From an uncultured Arachnia sp. (GTDB taxonomy: Bacteria > Actinomycetota > Actinomycetes > Propionibacteriales > Propionibacteriaceae), in NCBI GenBank assembly GCA_947493705.1, contig CANLSH010000002.1, forward strand, positions 186,001 through 250,000: DNA of 64,000 nt. The letters are read 5' to 3'. This document shows, one piece after another, positions 42,919 to 51,830 of this stretch. Within the stretch, counting starts at the first letter, position 1, and every line of letters starts with the position of its first letter. Under the pieces are notes generated by a model, which was given only the letters and a program-made list of their open reading frames with translations, did not search any database and was not told the origin of the DNA. Both the position numbers and the translations under genes were made by a program.

Positions 42919-44424
42919 TCAGTACGCGAAGGACAGGGGGGCGTCCTCGTCCGTGTGGTCGTCGAGTTCAACGTCGGTGTCATTGGGGAGCCCCTTCTTG
43001 ACGTAGCGCAGGAACAGACCCACTTCGATGACTGCCAGGGCGCCGTAGAGGAGCGTGTAGACGATCATGGAGATCAGGACGGACGTGGCGCTGACACTGG
43101 TCGAGACTCCGGCCGCCGTGGGCATCACCCCCGCGACGATCCAGGGCTGGCGGCCCATCTCGGTGAAGATCCAGCCGAAGGAGATTGCGAACAGCGGAAG
43201 CAGTGGTAGGGCGAACATGGCTGGCGTCCAGATTTTGTCCCAGAATTTGCCCTCTGGTGGCAGCTTGTCCTTGCGGACGAGCCACAGCAATGCCACTCCG
43301 AGAAGAGTCCCGGCAATACCAAGACCGATCATCAGCCGGAATGTCCAGAACGACACCGGAACGTTTGGAGAGGGATCCACCCCGGGGTAGTTCGCAGCCA
43401 GCTCGGCGGCGTACTCATCCTGGATCTGGGTTCTGGAGCCGTCATTTCGCAGGAAACCCTCGGAGGCGTACTGCTCGCGCAGGTCATTGACGCCCTGCAC
43501 CGTCTCCTCACCTGAGATGAGAGTGAGAAGGCCAGGGATCTTGATTGCAAAGATCTCCTTCGTTGCATCCAGATCGCCAATCACGAACAGACGCATGCCA
43601 GCATTGGTCTCGGTGTCGAAGAGCCCTTCAGCAGCCGCCATCTTCATCGGTTGCACCTCCGTCATGATGCGACCCTGCAGATCGCCGGAGACGATGGTCA
43701 GCGCGGAGGCGACGATGAGCACCCAGGCGCCCATCCTGGCGCCAAAGCGGTGGGCGGCCACGGTCTCGGGATCACGATCTGCGCCTTCGCGACGCAACTC
43801 CATGAGCCACCAGCCACAGATGGCCGCCATCAATCCACCAGCCACCATGTAGGCGGCAGTGATGACGTGTGGGAAGGTGACGAGGAAGACCGGGTTCAGC
43901 AGTACGTCGATGAATCCTTCGATTCCCGCGAGCTCGGCCCGACCGTTGTTGAAAGTGGTGCCCACCGGGTTCTGCATCCACGAGTTCGCGGCGAGGATGA
44001 ACACCGCCGAGAGCATGGTCCCGAATGCGACGGCCCAGATGGTCATGAGGTGCAACAGCTTGGGCAGCCTGTTCCAGCCGAAGATCCACAGCCCGAGGAA
44101 GGTGGATTCAAGGAAGAAGGCCAGTAGCGCCTCCAGCGCCAGGGGTGCGCCAAAGACGTCGCCCACGAAGCGCGAGTACTCGGACCAGTTCATACCGAAC
44201 TGGAACTCCTGCACGATCCCCGTGACGACCCCCAGGGCGAAGTTGATCAGCAGTAGTTTCCCGAAGAATTTCGTCAGCTGCAGGTAGCGAGCGTGGCCCG
44301 TTCTGTACCAGATGGTCTGGAGGACAGCCACCATCATCGCCATGGCAATGGTGATCGGCACAAAGAGGAAGTGGTACACGGTGGTGATGCCGAACTGCCA
44401 CCTACCAAGGGCTACAGGATCCAT
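42919..44424 (-). CDS. cydA: Cytochrome bd ubiquinol/menaquinol oxidase subunit I
   Basis: A 501-residue haem-binding subunit. His18 in YHFLFVPITIAM corresponds to the haem b595 ligand of E. coli, ANSWMQNPVG and LEALLAFFLESTFLGLWIFG are conserved, and EMGRQPWIVAGVMPT is the GRQPW signature. The Q-loop is of the short type. The oxidase supports respiration at low oxygen and under nitric oxide or sulfide stress. It is divergent from a BlaI-type regulator, with a candidate operator in the 66-bp gap. Confidence 0.95.
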   Translation of the reverse strand: MDPVALGRWQFGITTVYHFLFVPITIAMAMMVAVLQTIWYRTGHARYLQLTKFFGKLLLINFALGVVTGIVQEFQFGMNWSEYSRFVGDVFGAPLALEALLAFFLESTFLGLWIFGWNRLPKLLHLMTIWAVAFGTMLSAVFILAANSWMQNPVGTTFNNGRAELAGIEGFIDVLLNPVFLVTFPHVITAAYMVAGGLMAAICGWWLMELRREGADRDPETVAAHRFGARMGAWVLIVASALTIVSGDLQGRIMTEVQPMKMAAAEGLFDTETNAGMRLFVIGDLDATKEIFAIKIPGLLTLISGEETVQGVNDLREQYASEGFLRNDGSRTQIQDEYAAELAANYPGVDPSPNVPVSFWTFRLMIGLGIAGTLLGVALLWLVRKDKLPPEGKFWDKIWTPAMFALPLLPLFAISFGWIFTEMGRQPWIVAGVMPTAAGVSTSVSATSVLISMIVYTLLYGALAVIEVGLFLRYVKKGLPNDTDVELDDHTDEDAPLSFAY

Positions 44425-44433
44425 GTAATAACT

Positions 44434-44455
44434 CTACTACTGAGCGTCGTTGTAG
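44434..44455. promoter_or_regulatory. Candidate BlaI operator between cydA and blaI
   Basis: CTACTAC and GTTGTAG form an imperfect dyad (6 of 7 pairs) separated by 8 nt, close to the TACTAC/GTAGTA type of sites known for actinobacterial BlaI. It lies in the short gap between the two divergent starts, so one site could control both. Confidence 0.4.
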
Positions 44456-44502
44456 CCAACTTGGAAACACCCTGTCGCAGTTGGCGCCCTATGATGATGC
44501 GC

Positions 44503-44856
44503 ATGGCGAATCGTGGACCGCTCGAGCAATCGGTGATGGAGCTCCTGTGGGACAGTTCCTCACCCCAGAGCGTCGCTGATGTCCTCGAGAAACTCGACAC
44601 GGGCCGCGATCTGGCCTACACCACTGTGATGACCGTGCTTGATCGACTCGCGAAGAAGCACCTGGTCACTCGCGAGCGCGTGGACCGGGCCTGGCGCTAT
44701 CTACCCGCAGATCCACAACACGTGGTGGTGATGCGCGACATGACAACGGCCCTAGAGGGTGTACCCACCGACGTGCGCCTGCAGGCGTTGAGAGATTTCT
44801 GGGGCGCGCTGCCCGAGCACGAACGAGACGCCATCCGCACGGTTCACGCGAACTGA
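44503..44856 (+). CDS. BlaI/MecI/CopY-family transcriptional repressor
   Basis: A 117-residue winged-helix repressor (GPLEQSVMELLWDSSSPQSVADVLEKL...YTTVMTVLDRLAKKHLVTRER). The C-terminal helices form the dimer. Four in-frame ATGs at 44491, 44494, 44497 and 44503 compete; the last fits the family N-terminus. The usual partner, an M56-type BlaR sensor protease, is absent downstream, where a PPK2 gene converges. The position beside cydABDC suggests respiratory control rather than beta-lactam resistance; this is inference. Confidence 0.85.
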   Translation: MANRGPLEQSVMELLWDSSSPQSVADVLEKLDTGRDLAYTTVMTVLDRLAKKHLVTRERVDRAWRYLPADPQHVVVMRDMTTALEGVPTDVRLQALRDFWGALPEHERDAIRTVHAN

Positions 44857-44947
44857 CTGTGCCTGGCTCCTCCGTCGCCAGGCGCTACTGGGCCACCGGG
44901 GTTGTTTTCGTGCCAGTGACGTGAACCGGCGCCGCTGCCGTTGCTCC

Positions 44948-46072
44948 TCAGTCCTTGGACTTTTTCTTGAGCTTCTTCTTCAGTTTCTTCGGAAGATCGG
45001 CCCGATCACGGAGGATCTCCTGCTTCTGGGCGACGGCGGCGTCCATCTCCTCGAGCCAAGCCTCCTTGCGGGCGGCTGCAACCTCTGCAGCCTGGGCGTC
45101 GTCGATGCCGGGGATCGCCGCCACCTCGTGGCGCACTTCGATGCTGTCGGCCATGGCAGATTCGACGTTGTCGTGTGTCTCCTCCAGAGACGTGATCAGC
45201 GACTCGGTGGACATCGACTCGGCCAGCTTGCGGCGCTGGGTCTCGACGCTCCATCGCGGCTTCGGCCAGTTGAGGTCCATCTCACTGAGGGTGCGGGTGA
45301 GGATTTCGGTGATGGCCAGTCGTGGGAACCATTTGTGGTCGGCCGGGAGCACGTACCAGGGCGCTTGTTCGGTGCTCGTCTTCTCGAACACCGCCTGGTA
45401 GGCAGTCTGGTACTCCTGCCATTTGGCGCGGGTGGTCAGATCGCCGGTGTTGTACTTCCAGTGCTTGTCCGAGCGGTCCAGCCGTTCCATGAGTCGCAGA
45501 CCCTGCTCATCGTGCGAGACCATCATGGCGAACTTCAGGACGATGGTGCCATTCTTCACAAGGTCTGCTTCGAACTTGTTGATCTCGTCGTAGCGTTTCT
45601 GCCACTTGTCCTCGGGCACGAGGTCATTGACCCGCACCACGAGGACGTCCTCGTAGTGGGAGCGGTCGAACACACCGATGCTCCCCGCGGGCGGTAGTGC
45701 CTTGCGGATACGCCACAGGTAGTGGTGCTTCGCCTCTTCCTCCGTGGGAACACCAAAAGAACTCAGCGCAACCCCCTGGGGATCCACCGAGCCCATCACG
45801 TGGCGCACCACGCCGCCCTTGCCCGCGGTGTCGAGTCCCTGGATGATGCACAGGACCGAGCGCTTGCCACCTGTGCGACCCTCAGCGAACAACCGCTCCT
45901 GCAGCTCTGGGAGCAGAGCTGCCCGCGACTTCATCAGGGCCTTGGCTTCCTTCTTGCCGCCGTCCCAGCCGGGTGAGCTGTTGCGGTCCACGGTGGCGAG
46001 GTCGAACCCCTCGTTGGCGCGCAGTACCTCGCGGGGGTCGGCGAGCCACAGGTTCTTCGGCTTCTTGCCCAT
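44948..46072 (-). CDS. ppk2: Polyphosphate kinase 2 (PPK2)
   Basis: A 374-residue PPK2-family kinase transferring phosphate between polyphosphate and nucleotides. Walker A is IIQGLDTAGKGG; Walker B and lid motifs appear as VFDRSHYEDVL and KWQKRYDEINKFE. An extra C-terminal helical tail of about 90 residues ends in a Lys-rich KKLKKKLKKKSKD. ATG 46072 follows AAAGGAACC. Whether it uses AMP, ADP or GDP cannot be told. Confidence 0.9.
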   Translation of the reverse strand: MGKKPKNLWLADPREVLRANEGFDLATVDRNSSPGWDGGKKEAKALMKSRAALLPELQERLFAEGRTGGKRSVLCIIQGLDTAGKGGVVRHVMGSVDPQGVALSSFGVPTEEEAKHHYLWRIRKALPPAGSIGVFDRSHYEDVLVVRVNDLVPEDKWQKRYDEINKFEADLVKNGTIVLKFAMMVSHDEQGLRLMERLDRSDKHWKYNTGDLTTRAKWQEYQTAYQAVFEKTSTEQAPWYVLPADHKWFPRLAITEILTRTLSEMDLNWPKPRWSVETQRRKLAESMSTESLITSLEETHDNVESAMADSIEVRHEVAAIPGIDDAQAAEVAAARKEAWLEEMDAAVAQKQEILRDRADLPKKLKKKLKKKSKD

Positions 46073-46154
46073 GGGAGTGGTTCCTTTCGCAGAGTTGGCC
46101 CATTGTTTCAGTCGGGCTGGTCATCTGGTGTGAAACGTCGGGAGAGATGGACGA

Positions 46155-46266
46155 CCGGACATGCCGCAAGGAGCCGTCGCCGCAACACATACGTCGACGG
46201 TGGGCAATGGATGAGGCGTGTCCGGTCGTTCCATGACTCGGCGCACAGTGAGTGCGGCGTGTCCGG
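46155..46266 (+). repeat. Three-motif intergenic repeat, copy A (112 bp)
   Basis: CCGGACATGCCGC (46155-46167), then GGCGTGTCCGG starting 60 nt later (46215-46225), then GCGGCGTGTCCGG (46254-46266). Motif 1 is inverted relative to motifs 2 and 3. Inside lies a second inverted pair, CCGTCG / CGACGG. It sits between ppk2 and the fic gene, downstream of fic. Confidence 0.75.
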
Positions 46267-46315
46267 TTGTCATCGGCGCGATAGGACGATGCACAGCACC
46301 TATCAGTTTAGCCAT

Positions 46316-47677
46316 TTAGTCAGTGGACATGGCGCGGACAGTTCGCACCTTGTCGTTGAAGTCGGCGACTGCCAGATCCACTGCTTGACCCGCGACGGCG
46401 CGCATCCGGGCACCCGTCCTATCGGTGATGCGGGGGAAGACGTCAGCTGTTTCCAGCTGTTCGCCATCCAGATCAGGAGTGGCAACGATGAACGGTGCAC
46501 CAGAGCCCTTGAAACGTTGAAATACTGCGAGTGAGTGCTGAGCAGCCACTGGCCGATCGGCGATTGTGCTTGTGACGCGGATGGTCATGTGATCGAAGGA
46601 CGAGTTGTAGTCTTCGGCCTTCGGATTAATAAAGGTTGGTTCTGGGTTGTCTAGGTCCACGACGACTCCTTCTGGCCATGAGCGGGCAGCGATCTCCTGC
46701 TCCAATTCTGATTTGAGTCGGAGCTGGAGAGATTGCGAAAGTACTGCCAGGTTAATCTGGACAGGCGTGGAGTCCTCGCCCGCAATGACTCGCGCCAGCT
46801 CGTCCATGACGTCGTCGTTTCTGATGCGGGCACTCACGAGTTGAACGGCATCCAGCACCCGGGCGTCGACGAAGCGCGTCAATGCCGTAGCGTTTCCGGC
46901 ATCTGCTTGTTCCAGTGCATCCAGGTACGCATCTCGCTGGTCGGAAAAGATGACCAACGGAACACCGGGGGAGCGGTACAGGTACACGGAAGAGAGAGCG
47001 CGAGCGACTCGACCATTCCCGTCGGCGAATGGGTGGATGAGAATGAAGGCGTAGTGCGCGTAGGCCGCTTGCACGACGCTGGATGCTTGTCTGAACTCCT
47101 CGCTTTCCAGTTGCTCGCCGAACCGATCCATTTCGGACGCCACCTGCTCAGGTGGGCAGTAGTGAAAGACTTCACCGTTGGCTCGCGTCGGGCTGTTCTC
47201 GCGCTCCTTGTAGGTGCCCTTCGAAAGGGGGCGCTGTTTCGTTGCATACCCATCGGGAGTGGGGATCAGCACCTCGTAGGTCTCCTGTGAGTTGCACAGG
47301 ACTTCGTGGAGTGAGCGGATCCAATGGGGACTGATCGGGCGCTTTCCCGTGACGGCGTCAAGGATGAAGTCGTACCCGGACAGGGCATCACGAACGTGGC
47401 GCTCCACTTCCATTCCTCGGCGATGGAGCTTCTGCTCCCATCCGGTAGTCATATCCGCAATGGACAGGGTGAAGCCCCGCGTCGTTTCGTAGAGCCCCTC
47501 AATGGCGCCCGTCTCGACGGCTGCTGAGCGCGCTGCCACCGTCACCGCTGTGTCGACTGCTGGGTCGCCGTACTTCTGCCGTGCTTCGTCCATGGCACTG
47601 AGCGCGGCGTCGGTCGTCTGCTGGTTAAAAGGTGGGCACCACTGAACGAACGTTGGGAATCCCTGATAGCCGCTCAT
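46316..47677 (-). CDS. Fic-domain protein (predicted AMPylase)
   Basis: A 453-residue Fic protein. The catalytic motif IHPFADGNGR lies near residues 212-221 with its His. The N-terminal inhibitory motif (S/T)xxxE(G/N) is present as TGAIEG in AVETGAIEGLYETT, making it a class II Fic whose activity is held in check until relieved. The C-terminal part may be a winged helix. ATG 47677 (MSGYQGF...) is chosen: the frame continues to 47908 but there it only translates the intergenic repeat. The gene is flanked on both sides by direct copies of the repeat. Target proteins are unknown. Confidence 0.88.
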   Translation of the reverse strand: MSGYQGFPTFVQWCPPFNQQTTDAALSAMDEARQKYGDPAVDTAVTVAARSAAVETGAIEGLYETTRGFTLSIADMTTGWEQKLHRRGMEVERHVRDALSGYDFILDAVTGKRPISPHWIRSLHEVLCNSQETYEVLIPTPDGYATKQRPLSKGTYKERENSPTRANGEVFHYCPPEQVASEMDRFGEQLESEEFRQASSVVQAAYAHYAFILIHPFADGNGRVARALSSVYLYRSPGVPLVIFSDQRDAYLDALEQADAGNATALTRFVDARVLDAVQLVSARIRNDDVMDELARVIAGEDSTPVQINLAVLSQSLQLRLKSELEQEIAARSWPEGVVVDLDNPEPTFINPKAEDYNSSFDHMTIRVTSTIADRPVAAQHSLAVFQRFKGSGAPFIVATPDLDGEQLETADVFPRITDRTGARMRAVAGQAVDLAVADFNDKVRTVRAMSTD

Positions 47678-47762
47678 GACGTCATTCTGGCACCCGGCGC
47701 AGACAACGTCATGAACTCCGGTATGCAGGGGCCTTGGTCTGCTGGACGCACGCCGAAAACGA

Positions 47763-47875
47763 CCGGACATGCCACAACCAGTCGTCGCCACGACGTATAC
47801 GTCGATGGTCGACAGTGGATGAGGTGTGTCCGGTCGTGTGGATGGCGCGGTGGTTAGTGAGTGCGGCGTGTCCGG
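47763..47875 (+). repeat. Three-motif intergenic repeat, copy B (113 bp)
   Basis: CCGGACATGCCAC (47763-47775), GGTGTGTCCGG (47823-47833) and GCGGCGTGTCCGG (47863-47875). Orientation is the same as copy A, and most of the about 120 bp is alignable to it. It contains a perfect palindrome GACGTATACGTC. It lies upstream of fic. Confidence 0.75.
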
Positions 47876-47904
47876 TCGTGTGGAGGGGAGGTGTTGGCGA
47901 ACAG

Positions 47905-49272
47905 TCAATCGTTACGGCGCCGCTGTTCGCCCAGCACCCCTGCCTGCAGTGGACGGCAGGCCTCGGCCGCGCCGAGGGTCAGCAGGAATCCGACGAGAAC
48001 GGTGGAGGCCAGTAGCACGACGCCCAGGGTCGGAAATCCTTCCATCTCCGTGGCCGTGACCGTCGACAGCAGGAAACCCAGTGGCACAGAAGTTCCCAAG
48101 GCGACTGCCAACGGAACCAACACCTGGCCCCGACGAACCGCCGCGTGGACTGTCCGGGGAACGCCCATGCGGTCCATCGCGACCGCTTCGGGCGCCCGGT
48201 CAAACGCTCCAGAAGCCTGGGAGATCAGAGTTGCGGTGGCAGCGAGGATGAGGCCGACGAGCAGAGTGATGGCCACGCCGGTTTGAATGTCGCGGACGAA
48301 GATCACTCCGAACTCAGCGGGAGCACCGCTGGTGGTCACCGGAATGTTGACGGTGAACCCGGCGATGAATCCCAATAGCGCCACCGAGGCGACGTTGCGC
48401 CAAGCCGCTCGCGGGTCGTCCAGGATCCGGCGGGCCGCGAGGAGCTTAGGGACTTTCGACGTGCGCGTGCGAGGCTTGGCGACCAACTGCAGCAGCCAAG
48501 GTCCCACAACGGTGATGGAGCCAATCACGACGGTGAGAAACACGAGCGTGAAGATGAGCCCCATGAGATTTGCGATGTTGGCAGTCTGGGAATAGATCAT
48601 GAATCCCGTTACGAGTAGCACCACCAGCACCAACCGCCAGGTCTTGAGCCGCTTCGGGGTCTCGTCCCGCGCCACCCCGAGCGGTGAGATGCTGACGCGA
48701 CGCAACCCCAGGATGGTTGACGCCATGGCGAGCATCAGGAGGACGCCCAAGACCGCAAGCCACAGCCACCACGGTGGCAGCATCTCGCGTGCCTCGATGC
48801 TTTGTCCTTGAAATGAAATGAGCTGCCAGGCCGGCAGGCTGGCGACGAACACAACGGATCCGAGGACGACACCGGCGACTGCCTGCACCAGCGTTTCGAC
48901 GACCGACATCTTCACCACTTCACCACTGGTCATGCCGACCAGCCGCAGCGACGCCAGACGTCTGGAGCGGCCGCGTGCACCCAATCGAGCAGCAGCACCT
49001 CCCAGCGCGAGGACCGGAATGGTGAGAAGGGCGCACGCGAAGCCAGCGAGTCCCACGTAGGCGGGCGCGACGTCGACCCACATGGGGTCGTTGAGTGCGC
49101 CGTCGACGCGCCACCGAGCCACGAACATCCACGTGCCACCGGCCACTGTGAGGGCGAGCCAGGAGGAGACGGTGAATGCGAGGACCGCCATGGCGTCGAG
49201 GACACCGGCGCCCTTGGTGGCGCGGATGCGTTCCACGGCCAGGCGTGGAGCAAGGTTGAGTGCGACGCTCAT
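47905..49272 (-). CDS. FtsX-like ABC transporter permease
   Basis: A 455-residue membrane protein with about eight to ten hydrophobic segments and FtsX-like domains (RRLASLRLVGMTSGEVVKMSVVE resembles the MacB/LolC loop). Large extracytoplasmic regions are lacking, as in antimicrobial-peptide or lantibiotic exporters. Its start overlaps the ATPase stop by 4 nt. The pair is divergent from a two-component system, an arrangement typical of peptide-sensing detoxification modules. Confidence 0.85.
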   Translation of the reverse strand: MSVALNLAPRLAVERIRATKGAGVLDAMAVLAFTVSSWLALTVAGGTWMFVARWRVDGALNDPMWVDVAPAYVGLAGFACALLTIPVLALGGAAARLGARGRSRRLASLRLVGMTSGEVVKMSVVETLVQAVAGVVLGSVVFVASLPAWQLISFQGQSIEAREMLPPWWLWLAVLGVLLMLAMASTILGLRRVSISPLGVARDETPKRLKTWRLVLVVLLVTGFMIYSQTANIANLMGLIFTLVFLTVVIGSITVVGPWLLQLVAKPRTRTSKVPKLLAARRILDDPRAAWRNVASVALLGFIAGFTVNIPVTTSGAPAEFGVIFVRDIQTGVAITLLVGLILAATATLISQASGAFDRAPEAVAMDRMGVPRTVHAAVRRGQVLVPLAVALGTSVPLGFLLSTVTATEMEGFPTLGVVLLASTVLVGFLLTLGAAEACRPLQAGVLGEQRRRND

Positions 49273-49973
49273 GATGCCCTCCTGCTGCTCATGTGGTCGT
49301 CATGGATCATGGCGTCGCGGATTTCGACGAGGCGCTGGCACCAGGCTGCCACCGCATCGTCGTGGGTGACGACGACCAACGTGGCCCCCGTCATGGCAGC
49401 GGTGGTGGTGAGGATCTGCATCACTTCGTGGCCGGTGGCCTGGTCCAGAGCGCCCGTCGGCTCATCGGCGAAGACCACCTGTGGGCCGTGGATCAAGGCC
49501 CGTGCGATGGCGACGCGCTGGGCTTGCCCGCCGGAAAGTTCGCCCGGCCGCCGCCCTCCCGCATCGGGAAGCCCCAGCCGGGACAGCCACTGATCGGCGG
49601 CCGCCAGTGCCTCGTTGCGGTTCTGCCCGGCCAGCAGCAGTGGCAGCGCGACGTTCTCGCGCGCTGGCAACTCAGGCAGCAGCTGACCGTCCTGGAACAC
49701 GAAGCCGAAGCGGCGTCGCCGTAGTAGGGAGCGCTGCTTGTCCTTGAGTGCTGACACGGGGTCCGAACCCAGTGTGACGGTGCCGGCATCCGGCACGAGA
49801 ATGCCTGACAGGCAGTGCAGCAGCGTGGACTTGCCCGAGGCGGACGGACCCATGACGGCGACGGACTGGCCGTCCGGGATGTCCAGGTGGACGTCGGCGA
49901 GAGCCCGAACATGGCCGTAGGACTTGGAAAGGTTGCGGGCACTGAGTGCTCCGCCCGATGGTGTCGTTGTCAT
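49269..49973 (-). CDS. ABC transporter ATPase (MacB/LolD-type)
   Basis: A 234-residue ATPase. Walker A GPSASGKST is at residues 42-50, the signature LSGGQAQR and Walker B VVFADEPTGALD follow, and the switch His is in VVTHDD. The ADEPTGALD form is the MacB/LolD class. It works with the FtsX-like permease. The start at 49973 faces the two-component kinase gene across 124 nt. Confidence 0.92.
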   Translation of the reverse strand: MTTTPSGGALSARNLSKSYGHVRALADVHLDIPDGQSVAVMGPSASGKSTLLHCLSGILVPDAGTVTLGSDPVSALKDKQRSLLRRRRFGFVFQDGQLLPELPARENVALPLLLAGQNRNEALAAADQWLSRLGLPDAGGRRPGELSGGQAQRVAIARALIHGPQVVFADEPTGALDQATGHEVMQILTTTAAMTGATLVVVTHDDAVAAWCQRLVEIRDAMIHDDHMSSRRAS

Positions 49974-50097
49974 GACTCAAGTCGACCATTGCTCAGAGGT
50001 GGGCGCCATGGCTCCAGCTTCCCTCATGAGGTGGACCCAGCTCCACCTTTTGCGTCGACATTCGGATCGACGGCGGCACCCCTCCTACAGTGATTCC

Positions 50098-51015
50098 ATG
50101 TCCTCAACTGCGGAGCGCCGCCGACGCCGCCTGTTCTTCGGGCAACTGGCCGTGGGTGGCGCTGGGGCGCTGATCGTGGGCGCCCTATTGTTCGGGCCGC
50201 TGCCATTCGACCGAGGCGTCGGGATCATCGCCGCCGCGGGCGTGGGGTCATTGCTGTGGTTGGCACTGCAATCCCTTGAACGAGGTAAGTTCCAGTCTCA
50301 ACCAAAAGAGATTTCCGACGTCGACTGGGCACGGGAACTTCGGGAGGTCCGCGATTCCAGGCGCATCATCGTGTCGGCGTTCGAGATTGAGCGACGGCGG
50401 ATCGAGCGCGACCTGCACGACGGCGCCCAGCAGTACTTGGTGGCAGCCACAATGAAATTGGGGGAGGCGTCCCTTCTGCTGGAGCAGCACACGTCCAAGG
50501 CCCACTGTGAAGCAACGGGCGTCGCGATGTTGCTCGAGGATGCCCACCGGGACGCTGAGGAGGCTTTGCGTACCCTGCGAGCCACAGTCTCGGGGATCCA
50601 TCCGCAGATGCTGTCGGACCTCGGACTGGTGGCGGCCATCTCAGACATGGTGGAACGCAGTGGCCTGGACGTGACCCTTCGCAACCCGCACCCTTTGCCG
50701 GACATGCCGGAGGAGGTGGCGGCCGTCGCGTGGTTCTTCTGCTCCGAGGCGCTGACCAACATCGCGAAGCATGCCCCCAACGCGCGGGCCACGCTGCTGC
50801 TGGCGGCAGACCAGCATCTTCATGTCTCTGTCATGGACGACGGACCGGGAGGTGCCTGGATGCGTGAGGGTGGTGGACTTCATGGCATGCGGGAGCGAGT
50901 CGCGGCCTTCGGTGGGGCCCTGGACCTGTCCTCCCCGGAGGGAGGGCCGACGACACTGACGGCCCGCATCCCGCTGTTGCTCACGCCCAGCGCTCAGACA
51001 GGGGGTCAGACATGA
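50098..51015 (+). CDS. NarL-type sensor histidine kinase
   Basis: A 305-residue kinase. Two N-terminal membrane helices (GQLAVGGAGALIVGALLFG; GIIAAAGVGSLLWLAL) have almost no external loop, so the signal is probably sensed in or at the membrane. HisKA_3 is present, with the phospho-acceptor His107 in ERDLHDGAQQ. The HATPase shows EALTNIAKHA and GGGLHGMRERV. ATG 50098 is preferred; the frame extends to 49924. It overlaps the regulator gene by 4 nt. Confidence 0.9.
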   Translation: MSSTAERRRRRLFFGQLAVGGAGALIVGALLFGPLPFDRGVGIIAAAGVGSLLWLALQSLERGKFQSQPKEISDVDWARELREVRDSRRIIVSAFEIERRRIERDLHDGAQQYLVAATMKLGEASLLLEQHTSKAHCEATGVAMLLEDAHRDAEEALRTLRATVSGIHPQMLSDLGLVAAISDMVERSGLDVTLRNPHPLPDMPEEVAAVAWFFCSEALTNIAKHAPNARATLLLAADQHLHVSVMDDGPGGAWMREGGGLHGMRERVAAFGGALDLSSPEGGPTTLTARIPLLLTPSAQTGGQT

Positions 51016-51704
51016 GACTGATCATCGCCGACGACTCCGCCATTCTGCGCGAAGGTCTCGTGGGGTTGGTGGAGCGCCAAGGTCATAAGGTGATTGCCCA
51101 GGCTGCGAGCGCACCCGAGTTGCTGACTGCGGTGGCGGCAGCGCACCGGGACGGCCGTGTGCCCGACGTGGTCATCACCGACGTCCGGATGCCGCCGGGC
51201 ATGTCCGACGACGGTCTGGCCGCGGCACTCGAGATCCGCAGGAACCATCCTGGCATCGGCATCCTCGTGCTGTCCCAGTACGTTGCCGCCGCCTACGCTG
51301 CTGACCTGTTCGGCGGGCGAGGTGGTGGCGCTCCCATGGCGTCGACGGGGGACTCGGGAGGGCTGGGGTATCTGTTGAAGGACCGCATCTCACGGGTCGC
51401 GGACTTCATGCGGTCCCTCTCGATCATTGAAGCGGGTGGCGTGGTCGTTGACCCCGAAGTGGCCACCCGACTGATTCAGGGCCAGCAATCGTCGTTGGAT
51501 CGGCTTAGTGCCCGCGAACTTGAGGTGCTGGAACTGATGAGCCACGGGTTGAGCAACCAGCAGATCTCTGAGCGCCTCTACCTCTCGGCCAGTGCCGTGT
51601 CCAAACACGTGGCGAACGTCTTCGTGAAGCTGGGACTGACGGCGGGCGAGGACAACCGCCGCGTTCGCGCGGTTCTAACGTACCTGACTGCCTCCCAGGG
51701 CTGA
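51012..51704 (+). CDS. NarL/LuxR-family response regulator
   Basis: A 230-residue regulator. The receiver has acidic D7-D8 (IADD) and the phospho-acceptor D57 in VVITDVRMP. A Gly-rich insertion (GGRGGGAPMASTGDSGG) precedes the conserved Lys in YLLKDR. The LuxR HTH is at the C-terminus (LSARELEVLELMSHGLSNQQIS). It probably controls the divergent ABC exporter in response to its kinase. Confidence 0.92.
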   Translation: MRLIIADDSAILREGLVGLVERQGHKVIAQAASAPELLTAVAAAHRDGRVPDVVITDVRMPPGMSDDGLAAALEIRRNHPGIGILVLSQYVAAAYAADLFGGRGGGAPMASTGDSGGLGYLLKDRISRVADFMRSLSIIEAGGVVVDPEVATRLIQGQQSSLDRLSARELEVLELMSHGLSNQQISERLYLSASAVSKHVANVFVKLGLTAGEDNRRVRAVLTYLTASQG

Positions 51705-51830
51705 GGGTCTCCTCGCCACTGCTCCGGATGACTCGAGGCGGCCGAGATCATCAGAGACATGATCGACGTGCGCCGTCCGTGACGGAAGAGCAGTGGTCTA
51801 CCGCAAAAAAGCTGGTTGTACAGTTCAGGC

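Noticed and set aside
47678-47908. N-terminal extension of the Fic protein with repeated STRPDTPH segments
   Set aside because: The segments are translated copies of the intergenic repeat motif; Fic similarity begins at ATG 47677.
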